A stretch of 39,676 nt of DNA from JAYFRE01 sp034926235 (GTDB lineage Bacteria > Pseudomonadota > Alphaproteobacteria > Rhodospirillales > Magnetospirillaceae), in the NCBI GenBank assembly GCA_034926235.1, contig JAYFRE010000006.1:1-39676 (forward strand), read 5' to 3'. The stretch's first letter is position 1, and every line of letters begins with the position of its first letter. Positions 16,008 to 25,804 of this stretch are shown one piece after another. The position numbers and the translations under genes were made by a program. Under the pieces are notes generated by a model. It was not told the origin of the DNA, searched no databases, and worked only from the letters and a program-made list of their open reading frames with translations.

Positions 16008-16108
16008 CTGAAAGTCGTTGTGAAAGACATCCACCACGAACAGCAGCAACGTGGTGCCTTTCAGCTGAAATCCACACATACATATCGCCATCTTGATAGA
16101 TGGGGGAG
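16008..16108 (+). other. Structured 5' leader of pal
   Basis: Several self-complementary pieces are packed before pal. CACCACG/CGTGGTG form a 7-bp hairpin (16032-16038 with 16050-16056). CTGAAAG at 16008-16014 can pair with CTTTCAG at 16058-16064, enclosing that hairpin, but the same CTTTCAG region is also part of the perfect palindrome TTTCAGCTGAAA (16059-16070), so the pairings compete. A third hairpin, CCATCT/AGATGG (16088-16103), abuts the Shine-Dalgarno GGGGAG (16103-16108). Complementarity is seen; any regulatory role is inferred. Confidence 0.45.
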
Positions 16109-16114
16109 ATACAG

Positions 16115-16600
16115 ATGAAGTTCCGTTTTCTGACCATGGTTGCGGCCGTCGCCCTTCTGGCCGCTTGCGAATCCGCCCCGGAAGCGACTGATGCCGGTGC
16201 TGCCACGACTTCGCCGTCGACCAGCGCCCGTACCGCCGTTGTGCCCGGCAGCAATGCCGATTTCGTGGCCAATGTCGGCGACCGCGTTTTCTTCGCTTTC
16301 AATCGCTATGACCTGAACACCCAGGCCCGCGAGCAGCTGGCCAAGTGGGTTGCTTTCCTGAAGCAGTACCCGCAGGACAATATGGTCGTCGAAGGCCATA
16401 CCGACGAGCGCGGTACCCGCGAATACAACTTGGCGCTCGGCGAACGCCGCGCCAACGCTGTCAAGGACTACCTCGTTGCCCAGGGCATCCAGGCTTCCCG
16501 CCTGAAGACCGTTTCCTACGGCAAGGAGCGTCCGGCTGTTCTCGGTTCGAATGAGGCCGCTTGGGCTCAGAACCGTCGCAGCGTCGGCGTCATCAACTAA
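16115..16600 (+). CDS. pal: Peptidoglycan-associated lipoprotein Pal
   Basis: 161-aa outer-membrane lipoprotein. Signal peptide with lipobox LLAAC (lipidated Cys18), a short Ala/Thr/Ser linker, then an OmpA-like peptidoglycan-binding domain with NRYDLNTQAREQLAKWVAFL and the diaminopimelate-binding GHTDERGTREYNLALGERRA. ATG 16115 has GGGGGAG 7-8 bases upstream; an in-frame start 5 codons earlier would precede this site. Pal anchors the outer membrane to the wall and is pulled by TolA. A 12-bp stem terminator-like hairpin follows. Confidence 0.97.
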   Translation: MKFRFLTMVAAVALLAACESAPEATDAGAATTSPSTSARTAVVPGSNADFVANVGDRVFFAFNRYDLNTQAREQLAKWVAFLKQYPQDNMVVEGHTDERGTREYNLALGERRANAVKDYLVAQGIQASRLKTVSYGKERPAVLGSNEAAWAQNRRSVGVIN

Positions 16601-16643
16601 GCTCGCGGATCCGGTCATCTGACCGTATTCGACGCGATGTTCG

Positions 16644-16672
16644 GGGGCGCTTGCCCATCTGGCAAGCGCCCC
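16644..16672 (+). terminator. Stem-loop after pal
   Basis: Perfect 12-bp stem, GGGGCGCTTGCC at 16644-16655 paired with 16661-16672, loop CATCT. Only a weak T-rich stretch (GTCGTTT) follows, so it may be a partial terminator or a 3' stabiliser that separates abundant pal mRNA from cpoB. Confidence 0.6.
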
Positions 16673-16746
16673 GATGTCGTTTGGAGCCGGTTATGCTAGA
16701 GTAGCCGCCGGTTCCCATGCTCCCGTCAGCGAGAAAGGCTGCCCCC

Positions 16747-17661
16747 GTGCGACTGCATCCCCGCTTTCTTCCCCTTCTTCTGCTTCCGATTCTCATGGCG
16801 GGATGTGCGACCGCCAACGCTCAGTCCGACACGCGCGGGCTGGTCGATCGCCTGGACCGGCTGGAACGGGACGTCGGCACCTTGCAGTCTCAGGTCTATC
16901 GCGGCGGCGGATCGGGCGGTTCGGGGGGGGGCGCGCCGGTTACGGGAAGCGCTTATGATTCCCTGGATTCGCGGCTGGGCCGGATCGAACAGCAGGTCCG
17001 CGATCTGACCGGACAGGTGGAACAGGCGGATTTCAACGCATCCCAGCTTTCCACCAAGCTTGAACGCATGCAGGCCGACATCGATCTGCGCTTTAAGGAG
17101 CTGGAGCAGAAATCCGGTGGGTCCGCGTCTGCATCCACGGCTGGAACCGCCGACGCCCCGGCTGCTCCCGGTGCGCCGCCCGGCAGTCTGGTTCATGGCA
17201 GCTGGCCGGCGGGGCAGGCGCAGACTCAGCCGCCCGCGCAAGCGGCCCAATCGGGCGCGCCCGTGACCCTGGTCGGGCGGACGCCTCAGGAAAAATATGA
17301 TTACGCCTTCAGCCTGTTGCGTAACAACGACCATGCCGGGGCAGCCAAGGCGTTCGATACCTTCATCACCCAATATCCGGACGATCCCCTGGCCGGCAAC
17401 GCCACCTATTGGCAGGCTCAGATCTATTTCGCCCAAAGCCAATGGGATCAGGCCGCACCCTTGTTCCTGAAGGCCTACCGCAATTATCCGAAATCGGCCA
17501 AAGCGGGGGAAAGCCTTTTGAAGCTGGGAATGGCGCTGGGCAATATGGGCAAAAAGCAGGAAGCGTGTGCCGCTCTTTCCCGCTTCACCACCGAATATCC
17601 CCAGGCGTTGGACACGCTGAAACGTACCGCCGCGTCGGAGAAAAGCAAGCAGGGCTGCTAA
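16747..17661 (+). CDS. cpoB: Tol-Pal system protein CpoB (YbgF)
   Basis: 304 aa from GTG 16747, which has AGAAAGG 8 bases upstream and gives a signal peptide; an ATG 10 codons earlier would bury it. The mature protein has a coiled-coil trimerisation region (about 45-110, RLGRIEQQVRDLTGQVEQADFN), a Gly/Ser- and Ala/Pro-rich linker, and three TPR repeats (about 185-300, starting YDYAFSLLRNNDHAGAAKAFDTFI). CpoB couples outer-membrane constriction with peptidoglycan synthesis. The signal region reads LMAGC, so a lipoprotein form (Cys20) is possible as an alternative to cleavage after ANA. Confidence 0.93.
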   Translation: MRLHPRFLPLLLLPILMAGCATANAQSDTRGLVDRLDRLERDVGTLQSQVYRGGGSGGSGGGAPVTGSAYDSLDSRLGRIEQQVRDLTGQVEQADFNASQLSTKLERMQADIDLRFKELEQKSGGSASASTAGTADAPAAPGAPPGSLVHGSWPAGQAQTQPPAQAAQSGAPVTLVGRTPQEKYDYAFSLLRNNDHAGAAKAFDTFITQYPDDPLAGNATYWQAQIYFAQSQWDQAAPLFLKAYRNYPKSAKAGESLLKLGMALGNMGKKQEACAALSRFTTEYPQALDTLKRTAASEKSKQGC

Positions 17662-17690
17662 GGTCCGGATGCCGCACAGGGGACGGGCCC

Positions 17691-19004
17691 ATGGATCCGA
17701 TCGGCGATGCGGAATTCTCAAGCTGGATGGACCGGCTGGGTCCGTTCGAGCGTCTTCCGGTCGTGGCCGTGGCCTGTTCGGGCGGGGCCGACAGCCTGGC
17801 TTTGACGATTCTGGCCGACGCCTGGGCGCGCAGCCGGGGCGGGCAGGCGATCGCCTTGACGGTCGATCACGGCCTGCGCGCCGATTCCGCCGCCGAGGCC
17901 GAAACGGTCGGACGCTGGCTGGCGGCGCGGGAAATCCCGCATCATGTCTTGCGCTGGGAAGGGGCTAAGCCCGGAACCGGCATTCAGGCGGCGGCGCGGC
18001 GCGCGCGCTATGCGCTGTTGGAGGATTGGTGCCGGCAGGAGGGGCTGCTGCATCTTCTGCTTGCCCATCACCGCGACGATCAGGCCGAAACCCTGCTGAT
18101 GCATCTGGCGCGCGGCAGCGGCGTCGATGGGTTGGCGGGAATGGCTCCGATCACCGAAACCCGCGCCCTGCGCCTGTTGCGCCCGATGCTGGACGCGCCG
18201 CATGCCCGGCTGGAAGCGACGCTGGCCGCACGCGGGCTGGTCTGGGTGGAAGACCCGTCGAACCGCAATCCCCTGTTCAGGCGCGTGCGGATGCGCGGAT
18301 TGCTCTCTTCCGCCGGAATCCTGGCGGGGGAGGGATTGGACAGCCGCCGTCTGGCCAAAACAGCGCAGGGGCTGTCCCGCGCGCGGGGCAGTCTGGAAAC
18401 GGCCGGCGCCCGGCTGCTGGCGGTTTGCGCCGATCTTCATCCGGCGGGTTTCGTCCGGCTCGATCCCGTTTCTTTTGCGCGCGCCGAACCGGAAATCCGG
18501 CTGCGCGCCCTGGCCGCCTTGTGCCGCTGTCTGGGCGGGGCGGTCTATCCGCCCCGGCTGGAACGGCTGGAACGGCTGGAGCGCGCCCTGACCGATGGGC
18601 TGGCTGCGCGACGGACCTTCCAGGGCTGCGTGCTGGCCCCTTGGGAGGGAGGCGTGCTGATCCAGCGCGAAGTCCGGGCGATGGCCGCTCCGGTCGCCAT
18701 TCCGCCCGGCGGTTCCGCGCGGTGGGACGGACGCTTTACCGCAAGGATCGGGGGCGGTTGCGGGCCGATGCGGCTGGGGGCGCTGGGAATTGAAGCGTGG
18801 CGGCAGGTCCGGCGAGACGGGGCCGCGCGGGGCGGGATTCCGGGGTCCGTCTGCCCGACCTTGCCGGCTCTGTTCGACGATTCCGGATTGGTGGCGATCC
18901 CTCATTTGGGGTTCTGTCGTCCCGGAATGGAGGGTGCCGCGGATGCCGAAATTCTTTTCACACCGGAAAGAGCGTTGGGACCGGTCCGGCATTGTCTTGT
19001 CTAA
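17691..19004 (+). CDS. tilS: tRNA(Ile)-lysidine synthase
   Basis: 437-aa cytoplasmic N-type ATP pyrophosphatase that converts C34 of the CAU-anticodon tRNA(Ile) to lysidine, making AUA readable. The PP-loop SGGADS is at residues 30-35, and LTVDHGLRADSAAEAETV, the HHRDDQAETLLMHLARGSG motif and RPMLDAPHARLEATL are present. ATG 17691 with GGGGAC upstream was preferred over long in-frame extensions that run back into cpoB. The stop codon lies inside the proposed ftsH promoter. Confidence 0.95.
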   Translation: MDPIGDAEFSSWMDRLGPFERLPVVAVACSGGADSLALTILADAWARSRGGQAIALTVDHGLRADSAAEAETVGRWLAAREIPHHVLRWEGAKPGTGIQAAARRARYALLEDWCRQEGLLHLLLAHHRDDQAETLLMHLARGSGVDGLAGMAPITETRALRLLRPMLDAPHARLEATLAARGLVWVEDPSNRNPLFRRVRMRGLLSSAGILAGEGLDSRRLAKTAQGLSRARGSLETAGARLLAVCADLHPAGFVRLDPVSFARAEPEIRLRALAALCRCLGGAVYPPRLERLERLERALTDGLAARRTFQGCVLAPWEGGVLIQREVRAMAAPVAIPPGGSARWDGRFTARIGGGCGPMRLGALGIEAWRQVRRDGAARGGIPGSVCPTLPALFDDSGLVAIPHLGFCRPGMEGAADAEILFTPERALGPVRHCLV

Positions 19005-19021
19005 CGCTTCTGCCGCATTAT
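18996..19021 (+). promoter_or_regulatory. Candidate heat-shock (RpoH-type) promoter for ftsH
   Basis: CTTGTC (18996-19001), 14 bases, CATTAT (19016-19021) followed by CTAAAG. This resembles alphaproteobacterial sigma32 promoters (CTTG in the -35, CYTATNT in the -10). It overlaps the tilS stop (19002-19004), leaving roughly 90 bases of leader before ftsH. ftsH is a known heat-shock gene in several proteobacteria. Confidence 0.42.
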
Positions 19022-19120
19022 CTAAAGGCAGTGGATATTGATCCTAAGACATCATTTTTGGGTCGCGCGCGGAGGCAGGGACGGGCATGATGTCCAGCCC
19101 GGTCGCCAAGGGATAATCGG

Positions 19121-21055
<1,935 letters not shown>

Positions 21056-21071
21056 TCCGGACGCGACGCCG

Positions 21072-22229
21072 ATGACGCCAACCGTGGAGCCGCTGCTCCG
21101 TGAACCGTGCCCCGCCTTGCCGCGGGGCGCGGCTTTGTTGGGGGTTGAGAAGACCTTTTACCTCGCGCCCGAGGGGCTGCTGTCGGGGATGGCGGCCCGC
21201 GCTGCCCAGGCCTCGGACCTTGCTTTGCCTTTGGCCGGCGGCCCGTTCGCCTTCACCCATCTACGTCTGTTCCGGCGCGACCCGAGCCGGGGCCGGCTCG
21301 CGGAAACGGTGGCTCCGATCGCCGAGCTTCGGTCGTGGGCCGCCGGGGAAGGGGCTCCGGTCGCCACTCATGCTAAGACGCTGCTGGACCGGCTGACGGG
21401 AATGCGTCCGTCTTTCGCCGGTCTCACGCTGGACCGGCCCCGGATCATGGGTATCGTCAATGTCACGCCGGACAGTTTTTCGGACGGCGGCGAGCATATG
21501 GATACCCAATCGGCGGTGGCGCATGGCCTTGCCTTGCTCGAAGCCGGAGCCGACATTCTGGATGTTGGCGGCGAATCAACCCGTCCCGGATCGGGCGAGA
21601 TGGCTCCGGAGCAGGAAGCGGCCCGGGTGGTGCCGGTGATCCGCGCTTTGGCCGAACGCGGCGCTGTTTTGTCGGTGGATACGCGCCATGCGCCGGTCAT
21701 GGCCCAGGCGGTGGAGGCCGGGGCGGCGATCATCAACGATATCGCCGCACTGGAAGGTGACCCCGAAGCACTGAGGGTCGCCGCCCGCTCCAAGGCGGCG
21801 ATTGTGCTGATGCATATGCGGGGCACGCCCGAAGGCATGCAGGAAGACCCCCGTTACGCGTCGGCGGCGCTCGACATTTATGATTATTTGGCCAAACGAA
21901 TCGCTGCCTGCGAGGCGGGGGGCATCGTCCGCACGCGGCTGTCGGTCGATCCCGGCATCGGCTTCGGCAAGACCGTTGCTCATAATGCCGAATTGCTGGG
22001 CCAGCAGGCTTTGTTCCATGCTCTGGGTGCGCCGATTCTGCTGGGCGTCAGCCGCAAGAGCTTCATCGGCCGCTTGAGCCGGGGCGAAGCGCCCAAGCAG
22101 CGCGTCGCCGGCTCCATCGCCGCTGCCCTGGCCGGGCTGGAACGGGGCGTGCAGATCCTGCGCGTGCATGACGTCGCTGAAACCGCTCAGGCGGTGGCGG
22201 TCTGGCGGGCGATTCGGGATGCGGTTTAG
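21072..22229 (+). CDS. folP: Dihydropteroate synthase with N-terminal extension
   Basis: 385 aa; the usual enzyme is about 280. The TIM-barrel core starts near residue 124 (RIMGIVNVTPDSFSDGG) and includes ILDVGGESTRPGS, SVDTRHAPV, IINDIAAL, the DPGIGFGKT pterin-binding segment and the LGVSRKSFIG phosphate-binding motif. It condenses 6-hydroxymethyl-dihydropterin diphosphate with p-aminobenzoate in folate synthesis. The first ~120 residues (for example GVEKTFYLAPEGLLSGM, FTHLRLF) form an unassigned domain; some alphaproteobacterial FolP proteins are similarly long. Start ATG 21072 is 16 bases after ftsH. The glmM gene that often follows folP is not here. Confidence 0.93.
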   Translation: MTPTVEPLLREPCPALPRGAALLGVEKTFYLAPEGLLSGMAARAAQASDLALPLAGGPFAFTHLRLFRRDPSRGRLAETVAPIAELRSWAAGEGAPVATHAKTLLDRLTGMRPSFAGLTLDRPRIMGIVNVTPDSFSDGGEHMDTQSAVAHGLALLEAGADILDVGGESTRPGSGEMAPEQEAARVVPVIRALAERGAVLSVDTRHAPVMAQAVEAGAAIINDIAALEGDPEALRVAARSKAAIVLMHMRGTPEGMQEDPRYASAALDIYDYLAKRIAACEAGGIVRTRLSVDPGIGFGKTVAHNAELLGQQALFHALGAPILLGVSRKSFIGRLSRGEAPKQRVAGSIAAALAGLERGVQILRVHDVAETAQAVAVWRAIRDAV

Positions 22230-22240
22230 GGGAGGGCGAA

Positions 22241-22375
22241 GCGGGGCTGGCCCCGCGCCCCATTGGGGGTTTTAAAAACCCCCAAACCCAAAAATTTTTA
22301 TAAAAAATAAAGGGGTGCCGGGGAATATGTCCCCGGCCAGAGCGCGAGACGGGTCTCGCTTGCGCGGCAGCGCAA
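22241..22375. repeat. Cluster of five hairpins in a convergent gap
   Basis: Five perfect inverted repeats within 135 bases between the folP and nikO stops: GCGGGGC/GCCCCGC (22241-22256, 2-base loop); 11-bp arms TTGGGGGTTTT with a 1-base centre (22263-22285), followed by an A/T-only run; GCCGGGGA/TCCCCGGC (22317-22337, loop ATATG); GCGAGAC/GTCTCGC (22344-22359); TTGCGC/GCGCAA (22360-22375). The second could act as a bidirectional terminator. The rest resembles the dispersed palindromic intergenic elements seen in GC-rich alphaproteobacteria; whether copies exist elsewhere cannot be told from this window. Confidence 0.75.
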
Positions 22376-22387
22376 ATAAAAGCGTCG

Positions 22388-23056
22388 CTAGCCTTCCGGA
22401 AGATCGGGAATCAGGCGGCCTTCGGACAACAGAACATGGCTGTCGGCCAGCCCGTCCCGGAACGCTGCGTCGTGCGAGACCAGGATCATTGCCTGGGGCA
22501 GGACGCGCAAGGTCTCGAACAGCCTTGTGCGCGCCGTTCGGTCCAGCCCGGCGCTGGGTTCGTCCAACAGCAGGATTTCAGGTTCCATGGCCAGCACCGA
22601 GGCCAGCGCCGCCAGCTTTTTCTGACCCGTGGACAGACGGTGGCCGGCGTGATCGGAAAGCGAGTCGATGCCCAGCCCGGCCAGCACGCGCCGGGCGATG
22701 GCGTTGGCTTCGGCGGGGCTTTTGCCCAGATTGATTGGCCCGAAGGCCACATCTTCGGCAACGGTGGGGCAGAAAAGCTGATCGTCGGGGTCCTGGAACA
22801 GCAAGCCGGCGCGCGCGCGCACCTCGCGGAAATCAGCCTCGCACCGCCGCGCCACGCCAAAGGCCCAGATGGTGCCCGCTTGCGGCTTCAGCAATCCGAC
22901 CATGAGTTTCAGCAGGGTGGTTTTGCCCGCGCCATTATCGCCATTGACCGCCAGTCGTTGTCCGGGGGCCAGACTCAGCGTTGCCTGGTCGAGGATGGGG
23001 GGGCAGCCGGGATAGGCGAAACGGATGCCCGATAAAAGCAGCAAGGGTGGGGTCAT
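22388..23056 (-). CDS. nikO: Nickel ECF transporter ATPase NikO (CbiO family)
   Basis: 222-aa ABC ATPase of an energy-coupling-factor importer. Walker A GDNGAGKTT, Q-loop GLLFQDPDDQLFCPTVAEDVAFGP (the PDDQLF form is typical of CbiO/EcfA), signature LSTGQKKLAALASVLAMEPEILLLDEPSAGLD. It starts at ATG 23056, overlapping the nikQ stop (ATGA); the longer open frame upstream is not needed. Powers nickel uptake with NikQ, NikM and the accessory NikK/NikL. Last gene of the operon. Confidence 0.93.
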   Translation of the reverse strand: MTPPLLLLSGIRFAYPGCPPILDQATLSLAPGQRLAVNGDNGAGKTTLLKLMVGLLKPQAGTIWAFGVARRCEADFREVRARAGLLFQDPDDQLFCPTVAEDVAFGPINLGKSPAEANAIARRVLAGLGIDSLSDHAGHRLSTGQKKLAALASVLAMEPEILLLDEPSAGLDRTARTRLFETLRVLPQAMILVSHDAAFRDGLADSHVLLSEGRLIPDLPEG

Positions 23057-23838
23057 CGCAAATCCATCAGCAGCAACCCCGAACAGACGGCCAGAATCAT
23101 CAGAGCAAACACCCAATCCTTGGCGCGCAAGGCGGGCGAATGATGGCTGGTCGGGAAGGTTCCGTCAAATCCCCGGCACCGCATGGCCATCTTCATTCTT
23201 TCGGCGCGATCAACGCCGCGCACCAGCAACATACCGACCAGATAGCCCATGCTGCGCCAGCCATGACGATCAAAGCGCAAGGCGAAGGCCCGGACCCGCA
23301 TTGCCTGGCGCAAGCGCCGATATTCTTCGCCCAGTAAGGCGATGGCGCGCAGGCTGAACAAGAACAGATGGATGAATTTGCCCGAAGCGCCCAGCCGGCC
23401 CAGGCCCTGTCCCAGTGCTGCGCCGTCCAGCGTGGCCAACAACGCGGTCGCCATTGCCAGTACGGCGTTGGCGCGGATCAGGATCGTTAGTGCTTGATCG
23501 ATTCCCTCGCGGCTGGCGGCAAGGCCTAGGATGGTGAACGCGGCGTCTCCCTCGCGAGAGAAAGGCAGCGTCACCAGGACCAGGATCAGAACCCCGTCCA
23601 GCGCAGCGAAGCGTTTGCAGGCGTCCCGGAACTCTATGCGTGCAAGGATCATCGCTGCCAGCGCGCAGCCCAATGCGGTTAGCAGGGCGGAAAAACGGTC
23701 CAGACCGATGGTGGTGACAGCGAAGGCCAGGGTGGCGATCAGCCGCAGGCCAGGATCGATTCCGGCCAAGGCGAGTCCACCCTCATGACGGGACGGAAGA
23801 GAGGTCAAGCTCAGGGCGAGCGGCGCATTCCGGCTCAT
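23053..23838 (-). CDS. nikQ: Nickel ECF transporter T component NikQ (CbiQ family)
   Basis: 261-aa transmembrane coupling protein. Hydrophobic segments surround a central cytoplasmic domain; the coupling motif typical of EcfT/CbiQ is seen as MAMRCRGFDGTFP near the C-terminus, with a related MRVRAFALR upstream. It links the ATPase to the substrate-binding NikM. Overlaps its neighbours by 4 bases on both sides (ATGA). Confidence 0.9.
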   Translation of the reverse strand: MSRNAPLALSLTSLPSRHEGGLALAGIDPGLRLIATLAFAVTTIGLDRFSALLTALGCALAAMILARIEFRDACKRFAALDGVLILVLVTLPFSREGDAAFTILGLAASREGIDQALTILIRANAVLAMATALLATLDGAALGQGLGRLGASGKFIHLFLFSLRAIALLGEEYRRLRQAMRVRAFALRFDRHGWRSMGYLVGMLLVRGVDRAERMKMAMRCRGFDGTFPTSHHSPALRAKDWVFALMILAVCSGLLLMDLR

Positions 23839-24395
23839 TTCTTGTCCCCCGATCCTTCACTTGCCCGCCGTTTGCGCCGTTCGGACAGGCCGAACGCCAC
23901 GCCCGCCAGACCGGCGATGATTCCCAGCCCGCCCAGAATGTCATGCAGCCGGATTTTTTCCTCATAGGCGTCGATCTGCTCCCGTAGCGGGCGGATCTGG
24001 CGCGCGATCGCCTGTTCGATGGCGGTGTCGCTGACGACGGCGGACGTAGAAAGGGGCGCGGGCGTGGCGGGAGGTGCGCTATCGGCCAGGATGAAAAAGG
24101 CGGCATGGCCATCGCCGCCATCGACGGCGATGCGGTACGGTCCGGGGCGGGCAGGTGTGAAACGGAACGAGCCATCCTCGCCGGTCCGGGTGCGCGCCAC
24201 GTTCTCTCCGCCGATGGACAGGATGGCTTCGGCGTCCCGGACACGTCCGCCGGGGCTGAAATAGGCGGAACCGACGATGGCATCACCGTCGATGACGGCG
24301 AAGACCTTCATCTTGTGCGCCCAGGCCGGCTCGGCGGCTACCAAGCCGGCGAGCAAGAGGGATACGGTAAGGAAACGGGACAAGGCGTTAAGCAT
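23835..24395 (-). CDS. nikL: Nickel transporter accessory membrane protein NikL
   Basis: 186 aa with a signal peptide (about 1-26, ending PAWAH), a periplasmic beta-sandwich-like domain (KVFAVIDGDAIVGSAYFSPGGRVRDAEAIL, TGEDGSFRFTPARPGPYRIAVDGG), a charged coiled-coil stretch (IEQAIARQIRPLREQIDAYEEKI) and one C-terminal transmembrane helix (GGLGIIAGLAGVAFGL) ending in basic residues. This layout matches NikL of NikKMLQO systems, where NikK and NikL stand in for the small NikN. Overlaps nikM by 8 bases. The exact mechanism is not known. Confidence 0.82.
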   Translation of the reverse strand: MLNALSRFLTVSLLLAGLVAAEPAWAHKMKVFAVIDGDAIVGSAYFSPGGRVRDAEAILSIGGENVARTRTGEDGSFRFTPARPGPYRIAVDGGDGHAAFFILADSAPPATPAPLSTSAVVSDTAIEQAIARQIRPLREQIDAYEEKIRLHDILGGLGIIAGLAGVAFGLSERRKRRASEGSGDKK

Positions 24396-25008
24396 GGCCG
24401 GTTTTTATCCCTGTCAGCAGTTCGGGCCGGACCCGGCCGAGGAAGGCGACGGCGGCGGCGCTGACTGCGGCTTCGATCACCATGACCGGCAGATGGGCCA
24501 GCAGTGCCAGCTTGGCTGCAGGCAGGAATTCGCGCCCGGACAAGGCCAGCGCTCCGGCCACGAACAGGGCGGTCAGCAGCACGCCCAACGCTCCCAGAAT
24601 TCCCCCGGCCAGAGTCAGGGCGCGGGCGGAAAGCCGGGGGCGAAGCCCCTGGAACAGGCATCCGCACAAGACCGCAGGCACGGCCATGACGGTGATGTTG
24701 ACGCCCAGTGTGACGATGCCGCCGAATCCGAACAGCACCGCCTGAAGCAGGAGGGCGATGGCGATGGCGGGAAAGGCGGTCCAGCTCAGCATGATGCCGG
24801 TTAGCCCGTTCAGGATCAGGTGAACCGAGGTCGGGCCGACCGGGAAATGGATCAAGGCGGCGACGAAGAACGCCGCCGTCACCAAAGCCGTCCGGGGGAT
24901 ATCGTCGGCGTCGAGTCGGCGTAAGGCCCAGGCGATTCCGGCCAGAGCCACGGTTCCGCCCGCGATCAGGACCGGGGCGGACAGGATTCCGTCTGGCATA
25001 TGGGCCAA
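24388..25008 (-). CDS. nikM: Nickel ECF transporter substrate-binding membrane protein NikM (CbiM family)
   Basis: 206-aa S component. The start matters: in CbiM/NikM the N-terminus buries into the membrane core and a His at position 2 helps bind the metal. TTG 25008 gives M-A-H-M-P-D-G; removing Met before Ala would leave Ala1-His2. Starting at the in-frame ATG 24999 would lose this His. A strong AGGGAGG lies 9 bases before the TTG, overlapping the nikK stop. Other conserved parts are FPVGPTSVHLILNG (metal-binding His region) and several hydrophobic helices. Confidence 0.92.
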   Translation of the reverse strand: MAHMPDGILSAPVLIAGGTVALAGIAWALRRLDADDIPRTALVTAAFFVAALIHFPVGPTSVHLILNGLTGIMLSWTAFPAIAIALLLQAVLFGFGGIVTLGVNITVMAVPAVLCGCLFQGLRPRLSARALTLAGGILGALGVLLTALFVAGALALSGREFLPAAKLALLAHLPVMVIEAAVSAAAVAFLGRVRPELLTGIKTGHA

Positions 25009-25024
25009 GACCGCAGCCCTCCCT

Positions 25025-25783
25025 TTACTTGAAATCGGTGGTGCGGACCCATAGCGTGCCGCCCAGTTCGGCTTCCGCAGGCTTGCCGTTCTTGTCCTTG
25101 ACCTTGCCTTCGGTCAGGACGTTGAAGCCCCACCAGCCCGCGCGCGGCATGGCATAAGCAAAAACGCCGGCTGAATCGGTTTTGACCTCTTGGGTGATGA
25201 AGGGATCGGACGGGGCGGTGACGGAACCGTCATTCAGCCATTCGATTTCGACCCGCGCATGGGCCAAGGGCTTGCCGTCCTTCAATGCGACACCCCGGAA
25301 CAGGCTGCCGGTCCACAATCCATAAGGCCGGGTCAAGGGCTGGATTTCGACGGGCAATCCGGCCAGCGCGTCCCAATCCTCACCGCCGCCATAATCGACC
25401 ACCACCTTGGTGTAATGGATCAGATATTGCTTTTCCGCCGCATCCCAATAAGGCGTGGGCGCAAGATAAAAGACGTAATCGCCCGGTCCTGGCACCGTGT
25501 AGCGGGCCTCGAACGCAGGCTTGCCATCGACACTCTTTTCGCTCAGCAGGGCGGAAAGATCGGTTTTCTCCCTTCCCGCCAGAACGCCGAACCGGGCCGG
25601 GCGGTCCATGGCCATGACCGGCCCGCCTTCCATCGGATGGGTGAAGACCGCCGACAAGGTGACCGTACGGTCGCCGTCGTCGGGCAGGATGTCGGTATCG
25701 GGCAGCAGAGTCTGGAAATGAGCGAAGGCCGCCACCGGCCATGAAAGCAGGACGGCGGCAAGGGCCGGAATGAGACGAGGCAT
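25025..25783 (-). CDS. nikK: Nickel transporter accessory protein NikK (DUF4198)
   Basis: 252-aa periplasmic protein with a signal peptide (MPRLIPALAAVLLSWPVAAFAH) and a DUF4198 body (HFQTLLPDTDILPDDGDRTVTLSAVFTHPMEGG, YTVPGPGDYVFYLAPTPYWDAAEKQY, AGVFAYAMPRAGWWGFNVL). In alphaproteobacteria DUF4198 proteins of this type are the NikK part of NikKMLQO importers. ATG 25783 gives the signal peptide; an upstream in-frame Met at 25849 lies beyond the NikR operator and is unlikely. First gene of the operon, so its promoter should be under NikR control. Confidence 0.85.
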   Translation of the reverse strand: MPRLIPALAAVLLSWPVAAFAHFQTLLPDTDILPDDGDRTVTLSAVFTHPMEGGPVMAMDRPARFGVLAGREKTDLSALLSEKSVDGKPAFEARYTVPGPGDYVFYLAPTPYWDAAEKQYLIHYTKVVVDYGGGEDWDALAGLPVEIQPLTRPYGLWTGSLFRGVALKDGKPLAHARVEIEWLNDGSVTAPSDPFITQEVKTDSAGVFAYAMPRAGWWGFNVLTEGKVKDKNGKPAEAELGGTLWVRTTDFK

Positions 25784-25804
25784 GACGTTTCCCGATTTTT
25801 TTAT

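Noticed and set aside
17409..17690. N-terminal extension of tilS back into cpoB
   Set aside because: The extension is the wrong-frame reading of the TPR region; ATG 17691 gives the normal TilS start and has a ribosome site.
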